NCBI RefSeq assembly: GCF_000003815.2
Contig: NC_049996.1
Location: 912,560-937,989, forward strand
Length of the DNA: 25,430 nt
Reading direction: 5' to 3'
Origin: Branchiostoma floridae
Lineage: Eukaryota; Chordata; Leptocardii; Amphioxiformes; Branchiostomatidae
Shown here: positions 10,341 to 20,345 of the stretch, piece after piece
Position numbering within the stretch: the first letter of the stretch is position 1
Layout: each line of letters begins with the position of its first letter
Translations under genes and position numbers: made by a program
The notes under the pieces: model-generated
What the model saw: only the letters and a program-made list of their open reading frames with translations
The model's database searches: none
Told to the model about the DNA's origin: nothing

Positions 10341-12103
10341 CAAAACACAATTAGCTTGATTCAATGTGTTGGATGTCAGATATACACTTTTAAGTCAAAA
10401 CAAACAAACAAAAACAAACAAACGAACCACATTTGCTTAGTTCCAGAGTACGCAAATGCTAGAATCTTCAAACAAAAATAGTACGAATGCATTATGGCAG
10501 AAGAAAAACCAAACAAAAATCGCACTGGTTTTGAGTTCACGGTCAAATGGTCTCAGCAAAAACCGAGAACAAAATAAACACAGCGAATTATTCACATTTT
10601 AACGTCTTGTACAAATGACTGAAATACTCACTTAGTACAAAGCTAAACCTTCTTCCAACACAAAAGTGCACACGGATCAAATTTTCAACGATCACTGTCG
10701 CCTTTTTCAGGATCAGTACTGATGATCAATCTCTTCAGAACGTAAACTCGCGAGAGTTACAGACACGTGATCTTGTGGATACGTGACGTCAGCAATTGGT
10801 CAAAAGTGCAAGGAAGTTTATAGAGATACTCACTCGCTAGGCAAGTCTGTGCCTGACATGTCCGTTCCAGCAGGTACTCTGGAGAATAGTTCGAAGACAG
10901 CCTGCGTAAGTACCGACACTCCCGGCAGAGTGGGATGCCGTCCGAGTCGTCCTCACAGCCAAGGAGCTCTGGGGCGGCAATATCGGGCCCGAGCGCTGCG
11001 GCGTACAGCTCTGGAGCGTCCAGCTCTGGAGCGGGCTCTAGGGTGGAGGTGCCGGGCTCTGGGGTGGAGGTGCCGGGCTCTGGGGTGGAGGTACCGGGCT
11101 TTGGAGTGGAGGTACCGGGCTCTGGGGTGGAGGTACCGGGCTCTTGGGTGGAGGTACCGGGCACTGAGGTGGAGGTACCGGGCTCTGGGGTGGAGGTACC
11201 GGGCTCTGGGGTGGAGGTACCGGGCTCTGGGGTGGAGGTACCGAGCACTGAGGTGGAGGTACCGGGCACTGAGGTGGTGGTACCGGGCTCTTGGGTGGAG
11301 GTACCGGGCTCTGGGGTGGAGGTACCGGGCTCTTGGGTGGAGGTACCGGGCTCTTGGGTGGAGGTACCTGGCTCTGGGGTGGAGGTACCAGGCTCTGGGG
11401 TGGAGGAACCGGGCTCTTGGGTGGAGGTACCGGGCTCTGGGGCGGACGTAGTTGTCTCTAGATCTGAGGCGCTGAGCTCAGGGGCTAGCGCTTCTTCCCC
11501 AGTGATAACCCCCAACAAGAAGGCTCCATACAACACCTGCAGCTGAAGAAGGGAGCAATGGAAATTTGTTCAATCAATAATTTCACCATTTGATTATCAT
11601 TTTGGCTGGAGATGAAAAGAACGCACGTAGTAACCAGAACCACCTGGTATAGCCGACATGTTGTTCGAGGAATTTTGCAAAATAATGCTAATACGAGCTA
11701 TTTACAATCTGCAAATTTTGTTCATTTTCTGCAAGCAGATAGATGCTATAGAAATCATAAACAATGTTGGTATCATAAACACTGTAGTGAGCAAAGGTAG
11801 GTATACATAAACATAGTGTTTTCATGTGTTACAAGGGGATGACATACCATTCTCTCTCTATGCAAAACGAATCAATGAAACAAAACAAAGCAACAAAATC
11901 ACTATCACATGGCTGACTATACCTTGCTGGTCTTTATGGCCAAGGTAAGCCATGAACTGCAAAACTGCAGTATTGAAGAAAGGAAACACTGCCCATGCGA
12001 CTTTTCAATAAGAACTCCTACAACACAATAACACAAGCTTTCTAAATAACGTGAACATAGATACAGAGACAACAAAAGGACACAACTTCACCAAAAGCTC
12101 CAT
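10142..12103 (-). CDS. Gene A: secreted Trunk/PTTH/noggin-like cystine-knot protein with PEPGTST repeats
   Basis: Exons on the minus strand: 12103-12092, 11536-10834 and 10299-10142; total 873 nt, 290 residues, no frame break. Exon 1 encodes MELL (donor GTGAAG); with exon 2 (acceptor CTGCAG) it makes the signal peptide MELLVLYGAFLLGVITG. Residues about 22-180 are a Ser/Thr/Pro/Glu-rich proregion of about 19 heptads, PEPGTST and variants, likely heavily O-glycosylated. The knot follows: C-x9-C-x2-C-x19-C-x4-C-x6-C-x30-C-x-C, with YSPEYLLERTC, EGKC and a final GCRC; the last intron (donor GTGAGT) falls between Cys5 and Cys6. In family terms this is a secreted ligand or antagonist of the Trunk, PTTH or noggin type (inference from spacing). 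Unlike B, E and D, the repeat and first knot half share one exon. IL-17-like is the main alternative. Confidence 0.75.
10300..10833. other. Gene A intron 2
   Basis: It contains a (CAAAA)n microsatellite at about 10308-10348 and A-rich CAAACAAA runs to about 10425. No other feature is recognised. Confidence 0.7.
11038..11446 (-). repeat. 21-bp coding minisatellite of gene A
   Basis: About 19 copies of a 21-bp unit; + strand form GGTACCGGGCTCTGGGGTGGA. The period is a multiple of three, so copy-number changes keep the frame, and several frames are open on both strands. Most units read CCCCAG-AG on the minus strand, which looks like a 3' splice site. Confidence 0.93.
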
Positions 12104-12139
12104 GGTCCTCGCGCTGCCACCCAGACCTATCAAGTGTTA

Positions 12140-12235
12140 AATAACGCGACGACCACCTGTAAGAATGTGTTGAATAGCTGTCCTCGACGTGTTTATATGC
12201 AGTGATGTTTTAGGGGTGATTCGATACTGGTTTGA
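12140..12235 (-). promoter_or_regulatory. Gene A core promoter, TATAAA
   Basis: TATAAA on the minus strand at 12197-12192, about 90 bp before the ATG. The surrounding 95 bp match the same place in gene E (20250-20345) almost word for word, for example AGGGGTGATTCGATAC and GACGACCAC-TGTAAGAATGTG on the + strand. Confidence 0.7.
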
Positions 12236-12580
12236 ATCTATGGGCTATAGCTACTTTTTGACACATACGAGTTTCTCAAAACTTAGCCATTATCGAACTA
12301 GGGTAAAGAAAGCAAGGGCTTGTGAAATTAATCCTTATGTGTTTTTGGACGTTTAAAGATTGTGCAAGAATATGTTCACCCCCACACCCCCAGTTTATGT
12401 AAAATGATTCAGTACAAATGTAATTAATCCTGAGGTTCCATGAACAACAGATACATGAGTTCCACGACCTCATATCTTTACCACATGACATGCACCTTTT
12501 CGAGTGACGCTAAGTATTATAATGTTTTCCCATTGACTATGTAAACGACGTCCTCATCCACCAATGCTTCTTGACTGTTA
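12236..12580. other. Intergenic A/B, duplicated upstream block
   Basis: The words GTAAAATG-TTCAGT and GTTCCATGAACAACA (12395-12450) recur upstream of E (20555-20612) and in weaker form upstream of B (16713-16785). No gene is seen. Confidence 0.6.
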
Positions 12581-12603
12581 ACACACACACACACACACAC
12601 GCA

Positions 12604-12661
<58 letters not shown>

Positions 12662-12662
12662 C

Positions 12663-12738
<76 letters not shown>
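12581..12738. repeat. CA microsatellite, ~158 bp
   Basis: (CA)n with a CGCA block at 12599-12622 and single CG interruptions. It gives spurious VCVC and ACVC frames. Confidence 0.97.
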
Positions 12739-12739
<1 letters not shown>

Positions 12740-12845
12740 GAAGGTAACAATGGGGCCCGAGGGCTTTCACGTACATAGAGCTCCCCTTTCACCAAATAAG
12801 AGCCATTCCTGCCCTGCTGTACAAAAATATTATCAATAGGGTATA

Positions 12846-12905
12846 TTCGCACCCACGTGGCCATGACGTCACTGTTGTCCGCCATGTTGGATGGTTACAA
12901 AGTTT
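12846..12905. promoter_or_regulatory. Conserved CRE/YY1-like block, copy 1
   Basis: CACGTGG, TGACGTCA (12864-12871) and CCGCCATGTTG follow each other within 40 bp. The block recurs at 20861-20925 with all three motifs and at 17018-17062 with TGACGTCT. The motifs resemble E-box, CRE and YY1 sites; function is inferred from conservation among the duplicated units only. Confidence 0.5.
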
Positions 12906-13244
12906 CGCCACTAACTTCTTAGCACATTAACAAACGTTTTCAGAAGACACTGATTGGTACTGTCAACAGCCCTCGTTGAGCGACATCCAGTTTATTGTCG
13001 TCCAACAAGTAACATAATTTAGCATGATCACTTACTTATCTAATATGTCAAAATTGTATCACGCCAATGTCGTTCGGAGTAACAGTATACAGTGGGATAA
13101 TATACCTCTATACATTTCTAGTTCCTTTGACAGTCACATGGTGTTCGTGACAGACGGACACAATCATGATATACGATTTCAAATCATATTAGACATTCTT
13201 AATTGATTAGTTAAAGGGTAATATGTGGTACAGCGACTTGTGTG

Positions 13245-13359
13245 CTTGTGTGTACAACGTTATCCGTGTGTATGTGTGTGTGCATGTGTTTCTATGTATG
13301 TAACGAGCTGTGTGTGTGTGTGTGTGTGTTTGCGTGTATGTATGTGTGTTTGAACATAC

Positions 13360-13414
<55 letters not shown>

Positions 13415-13460
13415 TGTGTGCGTGTGTGTGTGAGTATTTGTGTGACACTGTGTGTGTTTT
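13245..13460. repeat. GT microsatellite in the 3' flank of gene B
   Basis: (GT)n in two blocks, the longer at about 13362-13412. The flank around 13155-13230 matches the flank of gene A near 9905-9995, so the repeat sits at a homologous place. Confidence 0.93.
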
Positions 13461-13593
13461 GCATTACATGTACATTCACACAGTTATGAAAGGCAGTATT
13501 CTTTTGCGTCGTACTGTATACTCATATATAAGCCCATTGGAAACGTTAACAACTTAGACCCCACTGGCTGTGGAACTGGTAACATCGCTGCGT

Positions 13594-16417
13594 CTAACGA
13601 TCGAACAGCTTGATGATGGAGTCTTCCTTGACAATGCAGCTGCAGCTTACGCCAACCTTCACTTCGACATCTCTGCCCTCGGCGTCCGGTGCAACATTCA
13701 TGTTGCGAACCAGAACGACCTTATAGTGCTGCTTGCATTTCCCTTCATCTGGCAAAACAAAACAATACACACACAAAAATTGTTTTAGGATGTTGTCTTT
13801 TACAAAGCCAGTTCTTACCTTCTGACGTTTCAATGCCTGTCAGACATTTTCCTCGTAGCCGATGTAGGTGCCGCTTTTACGTCTAGAACACAATCTCAAA
13901 CGTGACTAGGTTTGTATCGCCTCGTCCCGGTTCATCACTGGGGTTGACAAAAACTTGACATCCTTATCCAAACGGCTTCTCTGGCAAGTATACAAAAGTA
14001 ACGGGTTTCGCACTGGTGTTCCAGTGCTGAATCAATGGGTCGAATCGCCCTCAGCACTGGTTTTCCAGTGCTGAAGAAACGTCAGCACTGGTTTTCCAGT
14101 GCTGGACGGTCTTGTTTTTCAGTGCTGAAGCTCCCTAAGCACTGGAATTCCAGTGCAATGCGAGCACTGGATTTCCAGTGCTGAACTTCTCCGAGCACTG
14201 GTTTTCAGTACTGGATTTCCAGAGCTGAAACGTCCTCAGCACTGGAAATCCAGTGCTGATTGCAGTCTCAGCACTCAGTTTCCAGCGCTGACAGGAGGGC
14301 GTCCAGTGCTGAAGCTGACTCAGCACTGGATTTCCAGTGCTGACGCCGGCTCAACACTGGACTTCCAGTGCTGACGACCTCTTCAGCACTGGTGTTCCAG
14401 AGGAGACCGTTATTTTTGTATATTTTTGCTTCTCTGGTCCACCAGATACGTTTGTTGTCTTCTCTGAACTGGGACGAGGGGGATACAAACTCAGCCACGT
14501 TTGGGATTATGTTCTCGCCGCTTAAGAGCTACAGCGTCGAGTAGCCAGCAGCACTCCAGTTGCAACTTCGGAGGAAGATGCCTGACAGGCATCGAAACTT
14601 CAGCCAAGGTGAGATTAACTGGTTGTGTAAAAGAAAACATCCAATATCCTATGATCTACCAAACTGATGAAATTATTTTGTCGGATAATATATTTGTACT
14701 TTTACCAGCTTTACCTGGTTTGAGAGTACATAAAGGCTTGAGTATTAAAAACAACAATTATTTGAGACACTCACTCATCAGGCAAGTCTGGTGCTGACAT
14801 AAGTGCTCCGTCATGTGCTGTGGGAAGTACCCCTCAGGCAGCGTGCGCTTGTAAAGACATGCCCGGCACTGCGTGCGTGTACCTGCAACCGTAGTGTCGT
14901 CATCACAGTAGAGAGGCTCTGGTGCGAGAGTACCGAGCTCTGGGGCGGGAGTACCGACCTCTGGAGTGAGAGTATCGACTTCTGGGGCAAGAGTACCTAG
15001 GGCGGGCGAGAGTACCAATAAATGTATAAACAATGTCTCCAGAGAGTCACAAATGGTCGTTGTCCCGGATGCACTGCATATTAGAGTCGTTTGTGGTTGT
15101 TTGCGGTCGTTTGTGGTGTTTAGGCAGACTGTACCAGGTAATACAAGTACACAGCTCTGGGGCGTACAAACACGACACGCCAGCCAAGACATACATTGTA
15201 TACTACAGATTACATGATTCAAAATGGTAACACAGCTTCATCTTTATTCGTGCTTTAACCTTTTAACCGTTAAAAAAAACTAGGTATTAAATGATATCAA
15301 GTAGACGGACGGCACCGCAATATTTTGAAAATATCCGAATTTGATGCCACTATCCATTGAATTGATATCCGTAAATACTCCAGGTTTTTAATACAACGGA
15401 TATAGGGTACCCAACGGGTAAAGGTGACCTAGAGTTACCAGGAACTGTTTTCTTTAGTCAAAGTTGAAATGAGCTGTAGACATTCTTTCAAATGTCACTT
15501 GCACTGCTAAAAAAAGAGTTTCGAGCCCAGAATATGCACATGTATAATATGCTGCTATCAACTTACCTTCTCTTCGAGATTGCCCAATCATCGCGAGACC
15601 CTACGAGATATGGAAAAATTTAAACAGATAAGATAATTAAGGGTTAAAGACCCACCGAGGTGTATATGGTGTGATAACGCCTGGTTCTTTGCTATAAACA
15701 CCGAATCAAACCAAAACCCAATCACTGAACAACGCAGTGGGGTCACACCTGCGTATATATTCATGTGCGCATGAGGCGCGCATGGGAGTATTTGCCTCCA
15801 CCAGGCTCCACAGGTCGTTGTAAAAATGATAGAAATTGGACAAACGTAAACAGGTAACATGTCAGACGAGTTAGCTGGGTCGCTAGCCATACTTCTCGGT
15901 CAGCTAACTCATCTGGCATGTTATGTGTCTATATATATATATTTGTCCAATTTGTACCATTTTTCCCGCGACCTGTGGAGCCTGGTAGAGACTAAGACCT
16001 TCATACGCACCTCAAACGGACTTGAATGTATACGCATGTGTGACCCCACCTTTATATTGTAAAGGTCGTGCGGGCATGGCTCTGCGTTGTTCAGTGAAGT
16101 TTGGTGTAAGTGTTCTCCATGCGGAATAACTGCCGTGTGAGAATGACCTTTGGCTTGAGTTGAAGACTATCCACCGGTTCCACCCCCATATAACTTCTAC
16201 AGCCTAACGATCGCAGTCTTGGGCGGTTTTCGGACCCTGTCCGGAGGCCAGTCCGGCGTCTTCCCCGGTACTGACCACCAACAAAAGAACGGCTCCATAC
16301 AACACCTGCAGCTGAAAACTACAATATACACAGAATCCCACCAAAACATGACACAAGCTCTTCAATGAGCAAGATAATTAATATAAAAAAAGGACATGTC
16401 CTTACCAAGAGTCTCAT
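13594..16417 (-). CDS. Gene B: cystine-knot paralogue with damaged 5' splicing
   Basis: Knot exons are intact: 14996-14775 and 13748-13594, joined by a phase-1 intron (donor GTGAGT). The pattern is C-x12-C-x2-C-x19-C-x4-C-x6-C-x30-C-x-C, with PEGYFPQH, EGKC and a final SCSC. Before the knot are four heptads such as APEVDTL and TPEVGTP, a short relative of the gene A repeat. The 5' exons are 16417-16406 (MRLL, donor GTAAGG) and one from 16305 giving signal peptide VLYGAVLLLVVSTGEDA. Compared with E, that exon has lost 2 nt and then about 21 nt including the donor, and reaches a TAG at 16206-16204. Only a weak donor (GTCCGA after 16236, phase 1) would join it to exon 14996-14775, skipping the 34-nt exon at 15600-15567. 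B may use this bypass or be decaying. No TATAAA is seen at the A/E position. Confidence 0.6.
14013..14408. repeat. Array of ~11 palindromes in the last intron of gene B
   Basis: Each unit is a near-perfect palindrome, CAGCACTGG-N4-CCAGTGCTGA, separated by 7-20 bp of variable sequence; the common period is about 31 bp. Some units are truncated or fused (near 14194 and 14269). A smaller array of the same units lies in the same intron of gene E. It is not protein-coding and not a CRISPR array. Confidence 0.9.
15567..15600 (-). CDS. 34-nt micro-exon of gene B (possibly skipped)
   Basis: Flanked by an acceptor CTCGTAG and a perfect donor GTAAGT. It differs from the gene E micro-exon at few positions, has the same length and would read GLAMIGQSRRE. 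Length 34 changes phase from 0 to 1. B no longer has a phase-0 donor of the E type to feed it. Confidence 0.6.
15641..15715. mobile_element. Partial copy of the 21565-21729 MITE family
   Basis: It shares GGGTTAA, GACCCRCC, TATATGGTGT and CGCCTGGTYCTTTGCTATA with the element at 21565-21729. Only one end is visible. Confidence 0.7.
15801..15985. mobile_element. Hairpin MITE, ~185 bp
   Basis: The left arm begins CCAGGCTCCACAGGTCG and the right arm ends CGACCTGTGGAGCCTGG, an exact complement. Pairing continues inward with mismatches through AAATTGGACAAA, AACATG-CAGA and GAGTTAGCTG, about 80 bp per arm, with a loop of about 20 bp. It lies between exons 2 and 3 of gene B. Confidence 0.88.
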
Positions 16418-17386
16418 GGTTCGTTGCCACCTTACCCAGACTTTTGTGTACTAGAAAGACGTGCAGGCTACCTGGCCTTGAGATCTCTCTCTAAGAATGT
16501 GGTTGAACAACTCCCTACTGATCTGGACTTGTTCATATGTATTTGGAGTGTTTTAGATGTACTACTTGAATACACATATATTTGTTTACATGATTATTGA
16601 TAAATTCCCTCAAATAGAAGCAGGGGACGAACAGTTTTGCGCACATTCGTACGTTTCAATCTTGTGTAGATATATGTGTATAAAAAATTAGCCATGTTCA
16701 CCTCCCTTTTTGTGTAAAATGGTTCGTTCTAGATGTAAGAATGGCGATAAGAAAATAACAGGTCTGTCGTCAAGGTTCTATGGAACCCGAGGGCTTTCGC
16801 GTGTTTAAAGCTATGTACAGCTTGATAACCTATTCAATAAACTGGAAAGGCGAAACATTTTCGCGAAAATGCAAAATGTTTTCCCTGCAGCCTTTTGTCA
16901 CACTAATAGAAAAGCGTGAGTAAAAACAACTACATCTGATTGAGTTCGGGGACCTGGTTACTAACACAGTTATACTATTCGTACTTTGCTATCAGACCTG
17001 TAAAAATTGCTCGTGACTATGACGTCTCTAGTGTCCGCCACGTTGAATTATATTTTCGTCATTTAAAACGCTTAGCTTTTATCGAACTGATGTCCATTGG
17101 TAAAAAGAACACACAAAGGTCGCTTCGATGGACAGCAAATGTCATTTTATTGTCATTCAATGCATTTTGTGGGGGTAAAACGCTTATGGATTAAATGATA
17201 CCAAAGTGTGTCAGTGTGTGTTTGTATGTTGCATTTCAGTTTTGTCTTACAGTCACAAAGATTTGAAGACGCTCTATGTTGTTTTCGCTAGTTCCAAGTA
17301 CTCGTGTACTCCCCATGCCCTTATCAACGTTGACATCCAATTCCATTGACTGTCTACTTGGTACCAGGAAGAGGATATTGCTGTGT
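16418..17386. other. Intergenic B/E
   Basis: It holds the duplicated upstream blocks (near 16700-16810), a weakened copy of the CRE/YY1 block (17018-17062), and the probable minus-strand AATAAA of gene E at 17151-17146, about 236 nt after the E stop. A short GT run sits near 17205-17225. No gene. Confidence 0.55.
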
Positions 17387-20216
17387 CTAACGGACGAACT
17401 GCTCAAACATGGACCCCTTGTTGAGAATACACTTGCAGCCCGACCCGATCTTCACCCAATAGTCTGGGTACTTGGCGTTCGGTGCAGTGTTGCGGACCTG
17501 GACCTCCATGTACTGTTGTATGCATCTCCCTTCATCTGGCAAACAAAAACAAAACAAACAAAAAAGTACATAAACATAGCCTTCTCATCAGCAGAATTGC
17601 CAAACACAAATATACAAAAGTAGCGGATTCTTTTCTCAGCACCGGAACACCAGTGCTGTTCAAAGTGGTCGTCAGCACTGGAAGTCCAATGTTGAGGCAG
17701 CTTCAGCACTGGGAACCCTCCTGTCGGCACTGGAAAATGAGTGCGAGACAGCAATCAGCACTGGATTTCCAGTTCTAGCTCTGGAAACCTGTAAATCCAT
17801 GTCCATCACTAAGAAACAAAACAGATGTCTACGTAGTTGAAAGCTCCTTGGTAGTGAGTTGAGTTTATTGAGTTTGTAGTAAATAAATGGGTGGCGATTA
17901 AACCTTACGTGGTTTGAAAGTGCAAAAAAAAAAACAGAACCTTACAAAAACAACAGTTCGAATATATAACTCACGCGATAGGCAATACTGGCCCTTGCAT
18001 TTCCGTTCCACCAGGTGCCGCGGATGGTACCCCTCCGGCAGCGTATGTTGGTAATAACACTCCCGACATAAAGGGGTACCGTCATCGGAGTCTTTCTTAC
18101 AGGACCAAGGCTTTCGGTCCAGAGTACCGAGCTCTGGGGGCATACAGACAACATATGTAACAGCCATGATATGTACACGAGATCATACATGTTTCAAAAT
18201 GGTACTAGAAACGGTTCTTTCAAATGTTACTGGTACAGCTATGCAGAAAACGTGTTTCGAACATATGCACATGTACGTACGCTGTGATAGCTGTGATCAA
18301 CTTACCTTCTATTCGAGATTCTCCAATCATCGCGAGATCCTGCGAGAGATGGGAAAATACAGACTGATAGGATGACTCGGCCCATACAACTCCTTTGATC
18401 ATCTAATTAGATCCATAGCAATGTATAACGTACAGAGCCAACAATGATCTTAATTATGTGTTTCGATGAATATAAAATGCAGATTCATCATGTAAGTAGC
18501 TGACCCGTCTGACTGTCTAGCCGCCATATCAGCATGAAAAGATGTCCTTGTATCCCGAGGAATAATCATATATGATAAAACTGATATGATATGATATGAT
18601 ATGTGTCATTCTCCTACAACGACTATACAATATGCACTGAGGAGGCTGAAGTTTCCACTTCTTTAGGCGTGGCCTCTAATCAGCTTAGCCAATCGGAGAA
18701 TCACTTTAATGTCTTCCATAGGCTGATTGGTCAGTAGCTGATTATAAGCCACGCCCACAAAAGTGGACACCTCAGCCCGGTTTAACAGGCGAAGCTGTGT
18801 GAAGGAGAGTGACTTAGTAAAGTCTACTGAAACTATGCTTCTCCCATGTCGTCTACGGAGAATAATTGCTTGTGAGAATGGCGTTTGGCTTGAACACTTT
18901 CCACCCCAACATCTACTCGAACCGCAGTAACGATCGCATACCTCACGAACTTTGTCCCACAGTTCTTGGATAGTTTTCGGACCCTGTCCGGGGGTTGAAG
19001 TCTGGCTTCTTCTCCGTTAATGGCCCCCAACAAAAGAACGACTCCATACAACACCTGCAGCTGAAGACAGGAACAGAGAAATTTCTCTCTGTTCTCTCCA
19101 CTGGAGTCCGACTCGGAGTACACTCCACCGGAGTCTGACTCGGAATACACTCCACTGGAGTCTGACTCGGAGTACACTCCACTGGAGTCTGACTCGGAGT
19201 ACACTCCACCGGAGTCTGACTCGGAGCACACTCCACTGGAGTCTGACTCGGAATACACTCCACTGGAGTCCGACTCGGAGTACACTCCACCGGAGTCTGA
19301 CTCGGAGTACACTCCACTGGAGTCTGACTCGGAGTACACTCCACCGGAGTCTGACTCGGAGCACACTCCACCGGAGTCTGACTCGGAGCACACTCCTCCG
19401 GAGTCTGACTCGGAGTACACTCCACCGGAGTCTGACTCGGAGTACACTCCACCGGAGTCTGACTCGGAGTACACTCCACCGGAGTCTGACTCGGAGTACA
19501 CTCCACCGGAGTCTGACTCGGAGCACACTCCACCGGAGTCTGACTCGGAATACACTCCACTGGAGTCTGACTCGGAATACACTCCACCGGAGTCTGACTC
19601 GGAATACACTCCACGGGAGTTTGACTCGGAGCACACTCCACCGGAGTTTGACTCGGAGTACACTCCACCGGAGTCTGACTCTGAGTACACTCCACCGGAG
19701 TTTGACTCGGAGTACACTCCACCGGAGTCTGACTCGGAGTACACTCCACCGGAGTTCGATACAGGCTATGTACGATCTAAAAAAATCATTTTGCTGCAAG
19801 CAAATAGATGCCACAGAAGCCACAATGTTGGTATACATATCATAAACAATATGCCGAACACAGCTTGACACCCTGAACTAAAATATTATAATATAAGCAA
19901 AAATAGTAAAGTAACGAAACCAAAGAAGCAAAGTATGTAGACTGTTAAGTTGTTTTAAAGCTGGTACATATTACGTGGATATGTCAAAATATTGAAGAAA
20001 AAAAATATATCAGGAGGCGTTGTAAGCCCCAATCAAAATAGATATTTTGTCGCTTAGGCTTCAACACGTAAATACAAGGACAACGACTACAACATTCAAC
20101 TACAACATTCAATAAACTCCTATAACACAGCAACACAAGTTCTCTAACTGGAATAGGTTCAGACTTATCAGAGAAAAAACAACTACAAACGAGAAATAGT
20201 TTACCAAAATCTCCAT
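17387..20216 (-). CDS. Gene E: secreted Trunk/PTTH/noggin-like cystine-knot protein, short proregion
   Basis: Five exons: 20216-20205, 19054-18947, 18339-18306, 18133-17975 and 17535-17387; 462 nt, 153 residues, frame kept throughout. Donors are GTAAAC, GTGAGG, GTAAGT and GTGAGT; acceptors end CTGCAG, TCGCAG, CCCCAG and GCCAG. The signal peptide is MEILVLYGVVLLLGAINGEE. The 34-nt exon (DLAMIGESRIE) converts phase 0 to phase 1, which explains how exons 2 and 4 fit. The knot is C-x10-C-x2-C-x19-C-x4-C-x6-C-x28-C-x-C, with PEGYHPRHLVERKC, EGRC and GCKC. There is no heptad repeat beyond a single ELGTL. The probable role is that of a secreted signalling ligand or antagonist, as for A. Intron 1 contains a 27-bp minisatellite. 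The nearest relative by intron content is B. Confidence 0.77.
17637..17782. repeat. Palindrome array in the last intron of gene E (~4-5 units)
   Basis: Units such as CAGCACTGGATTTCCAGT and CAGCACTGGAAGTCCAATG are the same family as 14013-14408 but more decayed. They lie at the same position relative to the last two exons. Confidence 0.8.
18306..18339 (-). CDS. 34-nt micro-exon of gene E
   Basis: Acceptor CTCTCGCAG and donor GTAAGT flank a 34-nt exon coding for DLAMIGESRIE plus one base. Its conservation with 15567-15600, including both splice sites, and its phase-changing length support it as a real exon. Confidence 0.72.
18583..18604. repeat. GATAT microsatellite
   Basis: Four to five copies of a GATAT pentamer. 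Confidence 0.85.
18644..18777. mobile_element. Hairpin MITE, ~134 bp, in gene E intron 2
   Basis: The left arm GGCTGAAGTTTCCACTT...GGCGTGGC...TAATCAGCT pairs with a right arm ending AAGTGGACACCTCAGCC. About 50 bp per arm with several mismatches; the centre is about 25 bp. Confidence 0.8.
19098..19757. repeat. 27-bp palindromic minisatellite, ~24 copies, in gene E intron 1
   Basis: The unit is TCCACCGGAGTCTGACTCGG plus AGTACAC. It contains two small palindromes, GAGTC-T-GACTC and GGAGT-AC-ACTCC. The 27-bp period leaves all minus-strand frames open (SESDSGGVY, TPVECTPSQ and VLRVRLRWS heptad-like products). The array sits upstream of the exon 2 acceptor (19055) and downstream of exon 1 (20205), so it should be spliced out. 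Confidence 0.93.
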
Positions 20217-20249
20217 GGTTCTCTGCCACCTGGACTTATAGTATTAACA

Positions 20250-20345
20250 GATGTGACGACCACTTGTAAGAATGTGGTAGAACAACTTCTGTTCTCGCCG
20301 TGTCTATATACGGTGATATTTAGGGGTGATTCGATACTACCTTTA
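20250..20345 (-). promoter_or_regulatory. Gene E core promoter, TATATA
   Basis: TATATA on the minus strand near 20310-20305, about 90 bp before the ATG, within a block nearly identical to the gene A promoter. The same AGGGGTGATTCGATAC word follows at 20322-20337. Confidence 0.68.

Noticed and set aside
10783-11546. + strand ORFs with RALGWRY or GVEVPGS repeats
   Set aside because: Antisense shadows of the gene A minisatellite; the minus frame carries the signal peptide and knot.
12517-12885. VCVCVC and ACVC proteins
   Set aside because: Translation of a CA microsatellite; the same applies to 13207-13557 and 9978-10247.
14013-14408. CRISPR-like look of regularly spaced palindromic repeats
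   Set aside because: Spacers are only 7-20 bp and irregular, the host sequence is a eukaryotic intron, and there are no cas genes.
18943-19871. Cys- and Arg-rich ORFs across the 27-bp minisatellite
   Set aside because: The 27-bp period keeps every frame open. The array lies between exon 1 and the exon 2 acceptor of gene E, so these are most likely non-coding.
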